From an uncultured Muribaculaceae bacterium (GTDB taxonomy: Bacteria; Bacteroidota; Bacteroidia; Bacteroidales; Muribaculaceae), in the NCBI GenBank assembly GCA_947178505.1, contig CAMWYR010000007.1:1-64000 (forward strand): a DNA stretch of 64,000 nucleotides. Direction: 5' to 3'. Made by a program: the position numbers and the translations under genes. Shown piece after piece: positions 35,601 through 43,661 of this stretch. Positions within the stretch are counted from its first letter, which is position 1; the number at the start of each line of letters is the position of its first letter. Under the pieces are notes generated by a model that worked only from the letters and a program-made list of their open reading frames with translations, searched no databases and was not told the DNA's origin.

Positions 35601-37244
35601 TTCTATCATCATTTCACCGATGCAGCGAAGAGTTTCAACGTAGAAATTATCGTTGAGGATCAGCCTATCAAAACGCTGGAGTCTCTCGATCTTTCTCCTG
35701 AGGCCGCCAATGAATGGCACCGCACTCAGATAGACCTCAGCGACTACAAGAACGCTAAATATATCCAGCTTGGCTTCGCGGGCATAGCAGATCCCGGTGA
35801 GGATGCCGTAAGCATCGACAATCTTACTATCTCCGACCTCAAGCCCTATGATCTTGCAGTGACAGCATTCAACGTTAACGGCAAGGTAAATGTCAACGAG
35901 CAGCTTGACATTACCCTCAAGGTGCGCAACAATGGTGCGGAAACAGCCTATGACGATGAGTACAAGGTTGTGTTCTATAAGAATGGTGATGTGCTTGAAG
36001 AAGTTGATGGCGTAACGCTTGATCCTGACGGAGAGCAACTGTTCATTGTAACGGACGTTCCCGGCATTTTCGATGATGAAAATAACGAATACTATGCTGA
36101 GGTGGCGTTCGCGGCCGATATGGTTCAGGATAACAATATCTCCGATAATGCCACCGTGCGCGTGATAAAGAATGAGTATCCCGTTGTGGGCAATCTTGAG
36201 GCCAAGACGGGTAACGGTGTTGACCTTACCTGGGACAACCCTGATATGAGCACAGTGCCCGGAGAGGCCGTGACGGAAACCTTCGAAAGCTATCCGGCCT
36301 TCACGATCAGCGAGCTCGGCAACTGGGGTCTCCATGACGGCGACGGTTCGACAACGATCGTACTTGCCACTTCATTCGGAGTGCTTGATTATCCCAATAT
36401 CGGTCAGCCTATGGCATGGCAGATCATCGATCCGGCCCAGGCAGGCATTCTCCTCAACTCATGGTCTCCGCGCTCCGGCTCGCAGATGCTCGTAAGCTTC
36501 CAGGCCTCGTCGCAGGGCAACCGCCCGCAATGTGATGACTGGCTGATCTCACCCGAACTTAACGGTGAGGAGCAGACCGTGACGTTCTATTCCCGTGCCG
36601 GACTTGCATCGGCCGCTCCCGAACTCTTCGACTTTATGGTGTCGGACAGCGGAACTGAGATAAGTGATTTCCAGCCGCTCGAATCTGACGTGGAAGTGCC
36701 CTACTCGTCAACCGATTGGACAGAATTCAACTTCCGCGTGCCCGCAGGCACCCGTCATTTCGCAATAGTGCATAAGTCGACCGACAAGGTAGCGATGATG
36801 CTCGACGACATCACCTACATTCCGGCAGGCAGCGAACCTGTAAGCCTCTCGCTCGAAGGATTCCGCGTGTACCGCGACGGTGAGCTTATCACTGAATCCC
36901 CCGTCACTTCAAATGCATTCCACGATGCAGATGTGGAAGAGGGTAAGGAATATACCTACTGCGTGAGCGCACTTTATGACAAGGGCGAATCCTGCGCATC
37001 GGAGCCTGTCACAATCCGCGTAACCAGTGGCGTTGACGCCGTTATGAATTACGATCTGACAATCTCGGGCCTCAAGGGTTGCATCCGCATCGAAGGGGGC
37101 ATCGGCGAATATGTCGGCATCTATACCATTGCAGGCGTACAGGTAGCTTCGGTCAAGGCTGAAGGCACGGTTGAGATTCCGGTTACGACAGGCGTATACA
37201 TAGTGACCGCAGGCAATTCCTCGGCTAAGGTAATCGTAAGATAA
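32679..37244 (+). CDS. Large secreted protein with choice-of-anchor J and FN3-like modules
   Basis: A 1521-residue exported protein with a signal peptide (MKKHSIGLFAGAALTATALIGGSYAMA). Approximate order: a propeller-like segment (90-330), FN3-like domain (430-530), cleaved-adhesin / choice-of-anchor J module (530-680), FN3-like (690-800), a second J module (880-1060), a CARDB-like domain (1060-1170, YDLAVTAFNVNGKVNVNEQL), a third J module (1200-1390, with CDDWLISPEL), FN3-like, and a C-terminal T9SS-type sorting-like domain ending VYIVTAGNSSAKVIVR. It is therefore probably surface-attached or released. No peptidase domain is visible. The last 350 residues are clearly homologous to the next gene. 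A TAATTTTG at 32548-32555 may be the -7 element. Binding function is inferred from domain type only. Confidence 0.8.
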   Translation: MKKHSIGLFAGAALTATALIGGSYAMAGKSDKGAFRSREEVTNYRMQHPVAKTKAQTKTPASRVHAGDKQLYAFNVLDEYGPLYEWYGVVKVLEGAQDPEPVHEIDGVPFTATYMNGKAFVVIYDAFHSPAYVTYQFYDAETWDLESSVNYVATTKDILPYGAAYDHTTGKLYASFFESTSSFIGDSEAHFGTVNFDNAFEPVSIIADLPERMRALTFDASGQLYGINYEGDLYKINKFTGEAELTGVHVDLPTRDDGNPADVWNTVGRESMCCDWESGDFYITYGDDMWNTYVTRFNPETGDAEIVADYSYSDYGTENCNVLTGLFFEQKAALAAGTPEGVTNLSVTAEGIELKANVKFTLPTKDTDGKDLSDALTWTISDGANDLATGSSNPGGEVSETVVLPVAGKTTIVVTVASGENISNPASESLFIGCDTPEIWGTPTARVAGNKIILKWDAAYAINNGNMAPVTYRITRLPDETVVCEDCAETTYTDELPSDYRTVYTYLIQPIAGDVEGEAVTSRSAIAGRYIPLPLSEQFDDERMFLTYPVIDANNDDNTWEYSTKYGGVALYAANSNTADDYLLIGPFKMEAGSTYTFSMRADGHNFKEQIAVYVGTDENDAASFSTELLAPATLDPIKGEKSFNLAYEPTESGSYYFGIKACTEGASQFIYVYEVNVKEVAAAAPAAPALEITPEATSATLNITLPSATVGGDSLEEISALNILRDNELIATLTDDLTPGKVVSYTDEAEVSKGFHNYTVAATNGDGEGKQTIMQIWRGIDFPGCPSNVRFWEDLETPGKMHVTFDAPSAGYYGGYFDPDNTIYIVDWLVMGNGSGKIELGTGTEHTFDLPVNSDVQDIFAGSIYGRNSAGSVAQSSNWATNVCYFGPALPIPLHESWPNQTSRSGIWGGQSLYGQTTIGDAAWDYRDGLAGTVQPQDGDSGMLSMSSCVENGAKRILSPRITLEGSENPTLVFYHHFTDAAKSFNVEIIVEDQPIKTLESLDLSPEAANEWHRTQIDLSDYKNAKYIQLGFAGIADPGEDAVSIDNLTISDLKPYDLAVTAFNVNGKVNVNEQLDITLKVRNNGAETAYDDEYKVVFYKNGDVLEEVDGVTLDPDGEQLFIVTDVPGIFDDENNEYYAEVAFAADMVQDNNISDNATVRVIKNEYPVVGNLEAKTGNGVDLTWDNPDMSTVPGEAVTETFESYPAFTISELGNWGLHDGDGSTTIVLATSFGVLDYPNIGQPMAWQIIDPAQAGILLNSWSPRSGSQMLVSFQASSQGNRPQCDDWLISPELNGEEQTVTFYSRAGLASAAPELFDFMVSDSGTEISDFQPLESDVEVPYSSTDWTEFNFRVPAGTRHFAIVHKSTDKVAMMLDDITYIPAGSEPVSLSLEGFRVYRDGELITESPVTSNAFHDADVEEGKEYTYCVSALYDKGESCASEPVTIRVTSGVDAVMNYDLTISGLKGCIRIEGGIGEYVGIYTIAGVQVASVKAEGTVEIPVTTGVYIVTAGNSSAKVIVR

Positions 37245-37260
37245 TCCAACTCTGTAATAA

Positions 37261-37291
37261 CATTCCCCGGCCGGTCGAGCGCCGGGGAATG
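37261..37291 (+). terminator. GC hairpin between the two secreted-protein genes
   Basis: CATTCCCCGGC (37261-37271) and GCCGGGGAATG (37281-37291) form an 11-bp perfect stem with a 9-nt loop, 17 nt after the upstream stop and 28 nt before the next start. TATCTTTT follows, so it may terminate partially or stabilise the upstream message. Confidence 0.55.
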
Positions 37292-37319
37292 CATATTATC
37301 TTTTATAGTTTCAGATATC

Positions 37320-40300
37320 ATGAAATCAACATTAATAAAAGGAATCCTCATCTGCGGGGGCGCAGCCATGGCCTTGGCCATGACAGCCAATGACCCTCTC
37401 GACCGCGCTAAAAGCATCTTGCGCGGGGGCGAGGCGATAAGCGGAAAGCAGGCGCTCTCGCGCCCCGTGAAGCAGACTCCGAACAACGGTCCGGAGCAAC
37501 TCGGCGAGCGCAACCCGCTCAAGCCCCCTTTCACGGAGGTGTTTGATGATTATCCGCAGGGTGCAGAATTTGATCAGTTCGAACGCTATTTTCAGGCTAT
37601 CAACTCAGATGGCGACACTAACCCGAGCGGGAGCGACCGCACGTGGGGTTATTATAACTATAACGGCGAATCAAACGGCCGCAAGTTCAGCAAATGCGCC
37701 TATCTGCAGTATCCGCTCGAGGTAGCCAAATGTGACGACTGGCTGATACCCCGTGCGATTAAGTTCGAAGCCGGCAAGTACTATCGCATTACGGTCGATG
37801 CATCACTCTATCTGCAGGGTGCGGTGCATACGTTCGAAGTGAAGATGGGAGAATATAATGACGCCGAGGGACTTAACATTCCCGTAATCCCGGCTACCGA
37901 CGTGGAGAGCATCATCCCTCAGCAGTATGACGGATGGTTCGTGCCCGAGTATGACGGTATCTATTACATGGGCATCCACGGCATCTCCGACCGTCAGCGT
38001 TCGGAGGGTGGCTATCTCTTTATGGACAACATAACGGTGGAGCTGGGCCGAAACGGCCGTGAGCCCTCGGTAGTCGAGAATCTGGAATTTGTAAATGATC
38101 CTGACGGAGCGTCAACCACAAGCATATCATTCACTGCCCCGGAGAAGGCTATCAACGGGGAGACTATCTCAGGTCAGGTCGCCATCAAGGTGAAACGCGA
38201 CGGCAACATCATCCGCAGTTATGAGGTTGCGCCCGGCACTGTTCTCAGTTTTGAGGATCAGGTGGCTACCGCGGGCAATTACACCTATACGTTCACATGC
38301 TCCAACGACGAAGGCCAGGGATGTGATCTTCGCGTGAGCCGCTTTGTGGGTATGAGCACACCGCTTCCGCCGGTGGTGACATCATTCACCGAACCTACGG
38401 AGGGTAGCGTCTGCCTCAGATGGGAAGCCCCTGCGACTGATGTGAACGGCACGGCCATTAATCCCGACAAGTTGCGCTATAATCTCTATAACGTGACCTA
38501 TGAAGGCCTCTGGCCCGTTGCAGAGGATTTTGCCGGCACGGAATACTCTCAGGACCTCAACATTCTTCCCGGCACGCAGGAAGTGACATCTATGGTGATC
38601 ACCGCTGTCATTAACGAAATGGAATCTACCGGCGTACAGACGGAAATCCTTTTTGTGGGCGAACCTCACGGTATCCCCTACGAGAATCATTTCTGCGACA
38701 ATGACGCCGACATCATTCTTGCGGCTGAAGGCGACGAGGGAATTATCTGGCGTATGCTTGATGACTTTTCCAACCCTAAATCTCAGGATGGCGATGGAGG
38801 CTATATATGTATGATCGGCACGCAGCCCGGACAGTACGGTGAACTCTCCACGGGCAAGATCTCGCTCGCCGGCAGTGAGGATCCGTTCGTAAGCTTCTAT
38901 ACCTACGTGTATGATGACGATGAGAATGAGGTCAGCGTGATTGCCGTAGACTGCGCTACGGGTGAACGTACTGTGCTTAAGACATTCGCACTCAATACGC
39001 TCAACAGCATCGGCTGGACGCGTGTGGTTTGCCCGCTGAAGGGTTTCGGCGGAAAGACAATCCGTCTCGTCACGGGCGTGAAGATCCAGAGCCACGGCTA
39101 TACGCCGATCGACAATATGCGCGTTGACCGCATGCCGGCGATCGATCTCGCAGTCGACAGAGTGGAATATGACCGACACGCAGGAAGCAGCGCACCGTTT
39201 GACGTGTGGGCCACGGTTTCCAATATCGGTGCTCAGACTGCAGAATCGTACACCGTACGCCTGAAAGAGGGAGACCGGGTTCTGAATGAAGTCACTGCCG
39301 GGCCGCTGGAATCATTCGGGTCGGAGGTTGTTAACCTTACCGGCCGGTTTGAGGCCACGAGTGCTGAAGTGTCGACTTTCACCGTAGACGTTGTTGGCGC
39401 GGGCGATAATAATGACTCCAATAATGAATCACCTGCATTCAGCATCACCTATCTCGCGCCGAATTATCCGGTAGTAGATGATCTTAAGGGCGAGGAATCT
39501 GAGGGTCAGGTGCATCTCACATGGGGGGCTCCTGATCTGTCGAAGGCCGCACCGGAGGAAACTCTTGAGGATTTTGAACGCTACCCCGCATTCACAACTG
39601 AACTCGAGGGCTTCACGATGGTTGATGCCGACGGAGGTAATGTTGTCGGGCTGCGTGGCCTGGAAATGCCCGTCAACGGTACGTCGCAGGCCTACTGGAC
39701 TATGCGTGCCGAAGAACCGACGGCGTTCCTCTATACCAATGGAGTCAGCTCACTCTTCGCGATGGCCACGGTCGACGAAAACAAGCGTCCGATCGCAAAC
39801 GACGACTGGCTGATCTCTCCCGAACTTTATGGCGGACGCCAGACCATCAGTTTCCTGGCTTGCTCCCAGACCATAGACTACGGCAATGAGACCTTCGAGG
39901 TCTACGCCTCCGACAAAACTGCGGATCTCTCCGATTTCCGTCTGGTAATGGTGGAGACTGAGGTTGGAGAAGATTTCGAGAAGTTCTATGTGACTCTCCC
40001 GGCCGGGACGAAGTATTTCGCGATCCGATGCACATCCAACGACCGCTATTTCTTCACACTCGATGATATCCGCTACACAGCACCCGGTGAGCCTGCTCCG
40101 CTCATCATCAAGGGCTATAACGTATATCGTAACGGAGAGAAGCTCAATACGGAGCTTCTTAGCACTCCCGGCTACACGGCCGCACGCGAGCGTGAAGGCG
40201 ATGACTTCTTCGTGACCACGGTCTATGACAAGGGTGAATCGACGGCCTCGAACGTAGTAAGAATCGGCACTGACGGAGTAGGCAGCATTGATGCAGAGCA

Positions 40301-40415
40301 GGCTCCGGCCGAATACTACGATATGCATGGCTTCCGCGTGAATGCGACTGAACTTGCTCCCGGTGTCTACGTGCGTCGCCAGGGATCTTCAGCCACAAAG
40401 ATAATCGTGAAATAA
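37320..40415 (+). CDS. Secreted choice-of-anchor J protein, paralogue of the preceding gene
   Basis: A 1031-residue exported protein with a signal peptide (MKSTLIKGILICGGAAMALAM). Three J / cleaved-adhesin type modules lie at about 60-250, 450-600 and 745-920 (signatures CDDWLIPRAIKFE, SQDGDGGYICMIGTQPG, NDDWLISPELYGG). Between them are FN3-like domains (250-345, 350-445) and a CARDB-like domain (605-715, IDLAVDRVEYDRHAG). The C-terminus YDMHGFRVN...APGVYVRRQG...KIIVK is a typical T9SS type A-like sorting sequence. The third J module and the tail align well with the preceding protein, which points to duplication. Likely a surface or secreted adhesin-like protein, with an unknown ligand. Confidence 0.8.
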   Translation: MKSTLIKGILICGGAAMALAMTANDPLDRAKSILRGGEAISGKQALSRPVKQTPNNGPEQLGERNPLKPPFTEVFDDYPQGAEFDQFERYFQAINSDGDTNPSGSDRTWGYYNYNGESNGRKFSKCAYLQYPLEVAKCDDWLIPRAIKFEAGKYYRITVDASLYLQGAVHTFEVKMGEYNDAEGLNIPVIPATDVESIIPQQYDGWFVPEYDGIYYMGIHGISDRQRSEGGYLFMDNITVELGRNGREPSVVENLEFVNDPDGASTTSISFTAPEKAINGETISGQVAIKVKRDGNIIRSYEVAPGTVLSFEDQVATAGNYTYTFTCSNDEGQGCDLRVSRFVGMSTPLPPVVTSFTEPTEGSVCLRWEAPATDVNGTAINPDKLRYNLYNVTYEGLWPVAEDFAGTEYSQDLNILPGTQEVTSMVITAVINEMESTGVQTEILFVGEPHGIPYENHFCDNDADIILAAEGDEGIIWRMLDDFSNPKSQDGDGGYICMIGTQPGQYGELSTGKISLAGSEDPFVSFYTYVYDDDENEVSVIAVDCATGERTVLKTFALNTLNSIGWTRVVCPLKGFGGKTIRLVTGVKIQSHGYTPIDNMRVDRMPAIDLAVDRVEYDRHAGSSAPFDVWATVSNIGAQTAESYTVRLKEGDRVLNEVTAGPLESFGSEVVNLTGRFEATSAEVSTFTVDVVGAGDNNDSNNESPAFSITYLAPNYPVVDDLKGEESEGQVHLTWGAPDLSKAAPEETLEDFERYPAFTTELEGFTMVDADGGNVVGLRGLEMPVNGTSQAYWTMRAEEPTAFLYTNGVSSLFAMATVDENKRPIANDDWLISPELYGGRQTISFLACSQTIDYGNETFEVYASDKTADLSDFRLVMVETEVGEDFEKFYVTLPAGTKYFAIRCTSNDRYFFTLDDIRYTAPGEPAPLIIKGYNVYRNGEKLNTELLSTPGYTAAREREGDDFFVTTVYDKGESTASNVVRIGTDGVGSIDAEQAPAEYYDMHGFRVNATELAPGVYVRRQGSSATKIIVK

Positions 40416-40476
40416 ACATACCCTCACTCAGACACAAAAATCGGTAGAACCGGGTTGAAACCCCAAACCATATTAG

Positions 40477-40516
40477 CTGCCGCAGCCATCGAAAGATGAC
40501 TGCGGCACTGTTTTTT
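40477..40516 (+). terminator. Terminator hairpin with GNRA tetraloop (copy 2)
   Basis: TGCCGCAG (40478-40485) pairs with CTGCGGCA (40500-40507). Inside is the same C-A mismatch and CATC-GAAA-GATG cap as at 32472-32507. Six T residues follow (40511-40516). One outer pair changes from A-T to G-C between the copies, which supports a conserved RNA structure. Confidence 0.8.
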
Positions 40517-40578
40517 CAAGGGATAGCAACCCGGATATGTTAAAATAGATTAAATAAGAGAATTTTTTAGCTGGAAAT

Positions 40579-40609
40579 TTTGTAGATTCAAAAAAAAGCG
40601 GTAACTTTG
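40579..40609 (+). promoter_or_regulatory. Promoter of initiator tRNA
   Basis: TTTG at 40579-40582, a 19-bp spacer and TAACTTTG at 40602-40609, ending 15 bp before the tRNA. Confidence 0.75.
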
Positions 40610-40624
40610 CACTCGAAATCACAT

Positions 40625-40696
<72 letters not shown>

Positions 40697-40707
40697 CTAA
40701 ATTTGCC

Positions 40708-40751
40708 AAAACGCTGATAATCACCAATTTAGTTGATTATCAGCGTTTTTT
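40708..40751 (+). terminator. Terminator of initiator tRNA
   Basis: A perfect 16-bp stem, 40708-40723 with 40734-40749 (AAAACGCTGATAATCA and its complement), with a 10-nt loop and a T-run to 40751. Confidence 0.85.
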
Positions 40752-40782
40752 CGTAGACGCATTATAGACGCTAAGACTTTAT

Positions 40783-41463
40783 ATGGACGTAATTTACGAG
40801 GATAACCACATTATCGTGGTGAATAAGAGAGCCGGCGAAATCGTGCAGGGCGATAAGACGGGCGATAAACCTTTGTCGGAGGAGGTGAAGGAGTATATCA
40901 AGGAGAAGTATCAGAAACCGGGCAACGTGTTCTGTGGGGTCGTACACCGCATTGACCGGCCCGTGTCAGGCCTCGTGATCTTCGCTCGCACGTCGAAGGC
41001 TCTCGAACGCCTTAACAAAATGCTACGTGAGGGAAAAATTCATAAAACTTATCGTGCACTCGTGGAAGGACATCCCGAAAAATCAACGTCCTTACTTGAG
41101 AATTATCTTATCTCCGACGGAAGGATGAATAAAACCTTCATAGCGCGCCCCGGAGAAAAGGATGCCAAGCTTTCCAAGCTGCAATATAATACAGTTGCTA
41201 CGGGCGACCGATACACTCTTCTCGAAGTGAATCTTCTCACCGGCCGCAAGCACCAGATCCGTGCCATGCTGTCGGCCATGGGAAATCCTATAAAGGGAGA
41301 TCTCAAATATGGAGCGAAACGCAGCAACCGCGATGGTGGGATCTCGCTGCAGGCCTCCCACATTGAGTTTGAGCATCCGGTGAGCCACGCTCAGATCACT
41401 CTCTCCGTGCCTCCCCTACCCGACTTCATCCCCCTGCTCAAGGGCTCGATTGATGCACCCTGA
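40783..41463 (+). CDS. RluA-family RNA pseudouridine synthase
   Basis: A 226-residue pseudouridine synthase. The catalytic motif HRIDRPVSGLVIFAR contains the nucleophile Asp58, and KTYRALVEG and LLTGRKHQIRAMLSAMG further on are the other RluA-family signatures. There is no N-terminal S4 domain, so it is the short type, like RluA or TruC. Whether the target is 23S rRNA or tRNA cannot be decided from sequence. It follows the initiator tRNA terminator and ends at a bidirectional terminator. Confidence 0.9.
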   Translation: MDVIYEDNHIIVVNKRAGEIVQGDKTGDKPLSEEVKEYIKEKYQKPGNVFCGVVHRIDRPVSGLVIFARTSKALERLNKMLREGKIHKTYRALVEGHPEKSTSLLENYLISDGRMNKTFIARPGEKDAKLSKLQYNTVATGDRYTLLEVNLLTGRKHQIRAMLSAMGNPIKGDLKYGAKRSNRDGGISLQASHIEFEHPVSHAQITLSVPPLPDFIPLLKGSIDAP

Positions 41464-41508
41464 CCCATTCATGCCTCAGGGCACGATTCAACAAGGAGTC
41501 AAAACATA

Positions 41509-41541
41509 AAAAAGAGGCTGTCTTGTAGACAGCCTCTTTTT
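41509..41541. terminator. Bidirectional terminator between rluA-type gene and transketolase
   Basis: AAAAAGAGGCTGTC (41509-41522) and GACAGCCTCTTTTT (41528-41541), a 14-bp perfect stem with a 5-nt loop and A/T runs on both sides, lie between two convergent genes. Confidence 0.9.
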
Positions 41542-41581
41542 ATATTTGTATGGAATTATATTTTCTGTGAGCTACGACGCT

Positions 41582-43606
41582 TCAGCGGGCCATGAAACGA
41601 CGGATTTTCTCAACTACAGCCTCAACAGTGTAGCCGAACTTATCCTCCAGAACCTTAGCGGGAGCTGACGCACCGAAGCGCTCGAGGCCGACAACCTCAA
41701 AATCTCCCTTCATTATGGGATAGAGCACTGAGGGAAGTCCGGAAGTCAGACCGAAGATTCTCACGCCGGTCGGAATCACCGTCTCACGATACTCTTCAGG
41801 TTGCTGCAGGTAAAGTCCGATTGAGGGAATCGACACTACCTGAGTCTCGATACCATCCTTGGCCAATTCGTCGGCCGCATGCAGCAACAGAGCCACATCG
41901 CTACCGTTAGCCACAAGCACCATCTCAGGCGCAATCGCCTCACGGATCACATAACCGCCATTCGAAGCCTTCATTGCCTCCTCACGGCGGTTGTCGCCCG
42001 GGAGATCCTCAAGATTCTGGCGTGAGCAGATGATCACCGTCGGAGTCTTGTCGTTCTCCATCGCCATCTTATATGAGGCCACAACCTCCGCGCCGTCGGC
42101 CGGACGGAGCACGAGAATCGAGGGCGTACCGTCGATAAGCTTCATCTGCTCAAGCAGACGCATCTGAGCCTCATGTTCGATAGGTTCGTGAGTCGGTCCA
42201 TCTTCACCGACGCGGAAAGAATCGTGGGAATAGATGAACTTCACGGGAAGCTGCATGAGAGCCGCCATGCGGATGGCAGGCTTCATATAGTCGCTGAACA
42301 CGAAGAATGTGCCACAAGCCGCGTACATACCGCCATGAAGCACGATACCGTTCATTATGCAAGCCATCGTGAGCTCCGCGACGCCGGCCTGAAGGAAGCC
42401 GCCGGAGAAGTTATCCTTCAGCAGCTCGCCGGTCTTCTTAAGGAAGCCGTCGGTCTTATCGGAATTGCAGAGGTCTGCGCTCGATACGATCATATTGCCC
42501 ACATGCTCGGCAAGGAAACCGAGGCATGCCGCGGAAGCGGCACGCGTAGGCTGATTAGCCTTAAGCTCAACATCGCTCCAGTCGAGCTCGGGAAGCTCCA
42601 TATTGATATATTTCACAAGCTGCTCATAACGGTCGGGATTCTGTTCGGCCCACTTGTCGAAACGCGCGCGACGCGCAGCCACGATCTCGCGCAGCTCAGC
42701 GGCGCGGCCGTCGTAAAGATTCTTCACCTCATCGCGGATCACCCACGGATTCTCCGGATCGCCGCCCATATTGCGGATAGTGGCATCGATATCCGCGCCG
42801 GCCTTCGAGAGGGGCTGTCCATGAGTGGAGACAGCGCCTTCGAGAGAGGCGCCCTCCATATCCAGCACCGACTTAGCCATTACAGTACGGCCGATAATGA
42901 GCGTCGGACGCTCACGCTCCTCTATCGCAGCACGGAGAGCATCGTTGATAGCGACGACATCGCAACCGTCGACTTCAAGAACATTCCAGTTCCAGGCGCG
43001 ATACTTGGCTACGATATCCTCCGACGTCACCTCATCCACCTTCGTGGAGAGCTGCACATTGTTGGCGTCATAGAACATTATCAGATTATGCAGCCCGAGA
43101 TGGCCTGCGATGCGGCCGGCACCCTGCGACACCTCCTCCTGAATACCACCATCGGAAATGAAGGCATACGTCTTATGCGACACAACCTCGCCGAAACGGG
43201 CTGCCAGGAAACGCTCCGCAATTGCGCAGCCGACGGCATACACGTGGCCCTGGCCCAGAGGACCTGATGAATTCTCGATCCCATGCATCACGTCAAGTTC
43301 CGGATGGCCCGGAGTGATGCTCCCCCATTGGCGGAAGTTCTGCAGGTCCTCCATAGAATACTTTCCGGAGAGCGCCAGCACGCTGTAGAGCATCGGCGAC
43401 ATGTGGCCCGGATCGAGGAAGAAGCGGTCTCTTGCAAACCAGTTGGGATCCTCAGGATCATAAACGAGAAACTTAGAATAGAGCACATTGATGAAATCCG
43501 CTGCGCCGAGAGCGCCCCCGGGGTGACCCGAGTTAGCTTTCTCAACCATCGCTGTGATCAGCACGCGCATATTATCGGCGGCCGAATTCATTGTCTTTAT
43601 ATCCAT
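41582..43606 (-). CDS. tkt: Transketolase
   Basis: A 674-residue TPP enzyme that transfers two-carbon ketol units in the non-oxidative pentose phosphate pathway. The N-terminal domain has ANSGHPGGALGAADF with His28 and a GDG-like TPP/Mg segment (FISDGGIQEE...NLIMFYDANN, near 148-185). The pyrimidine domain (about 350-520) carries the EHVGNMIVSSADL, HGGMYAACGTFFVFSDYM and DSFRVGEDGPTHEP motifs, and the C-terminal transketolase domain completes a full-length single chain. It is the last gene of a minus-strand run behind an MFS sugar transporter, which suits a role in sugar use. Confidence 0.96.
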   Translation of the reverse strand: MDIKTMNSAADNMRVLITAMVEKANSGHPGGALGAADFINVLYSKFLVYDPEDPNWFARDRFFLDPGHMSPMLYSVLALSGKYSMEDLQNFRQWGSITPGHPELDVMHGIENSSGPLGQGHVYAVGCAIAERFLAARFGEVVSHKTYAFISDGGIQEEVSQGAGRIAGHLGLHNLIMFYDANNVQLSTKVDEVTSEDIVAKYRAWNWNVLEVDGCDVVAINDALRAAIEERERPTLIIGRTVMAKSVLDMEGASLEGAVSTHGQPLSKAGADIDATIRNMGGDPENPWVIRDEVKNLYDGRAAELREIVAARRARFDKWAEQNPDRYEQLVKYINMELPELDWSDVELKANQPTRAASAACLGFLAEHVGNMIVSSADLCNSDKTDGFLKKTGELLKDNFSGGFLQAGVAELTMACIMNGIVLHGGMYAACGTFFVFSDYMKPAIRMAALMQLPVKFIYSHDSFRVGEDGPTHEPIEHEAQMRLLEQMKLIDGTPSILVLRPADGAEVVASYKMAMENDKTPTVIICSRQNLEDLPGDNRREEAMKASNGGYVIREAIAPEMVLVANGSDVALLLHAADELAKDGIETQVVSIPSIGLYLQQPEEYRETVIPTGVRIFGLTSGLPSVLYPIMKGDFEVVGLERFGASAPAKVLEDKFGYTVEAVVEKIRRFMAR

Positions 43607-43661
43607 GAAATGTTAGATTGGAATTTGAAGTCAGTTTAAGTGGTCCGTCAGTCGGCTGCGA

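Noticed and set aside
42173..43267. A 364-codon plus-strand open frame opposite transketolase
   Set aside because: Transketolase is complete and highly conserved on the minus strand; the antisense product resembles nothing I recognise.
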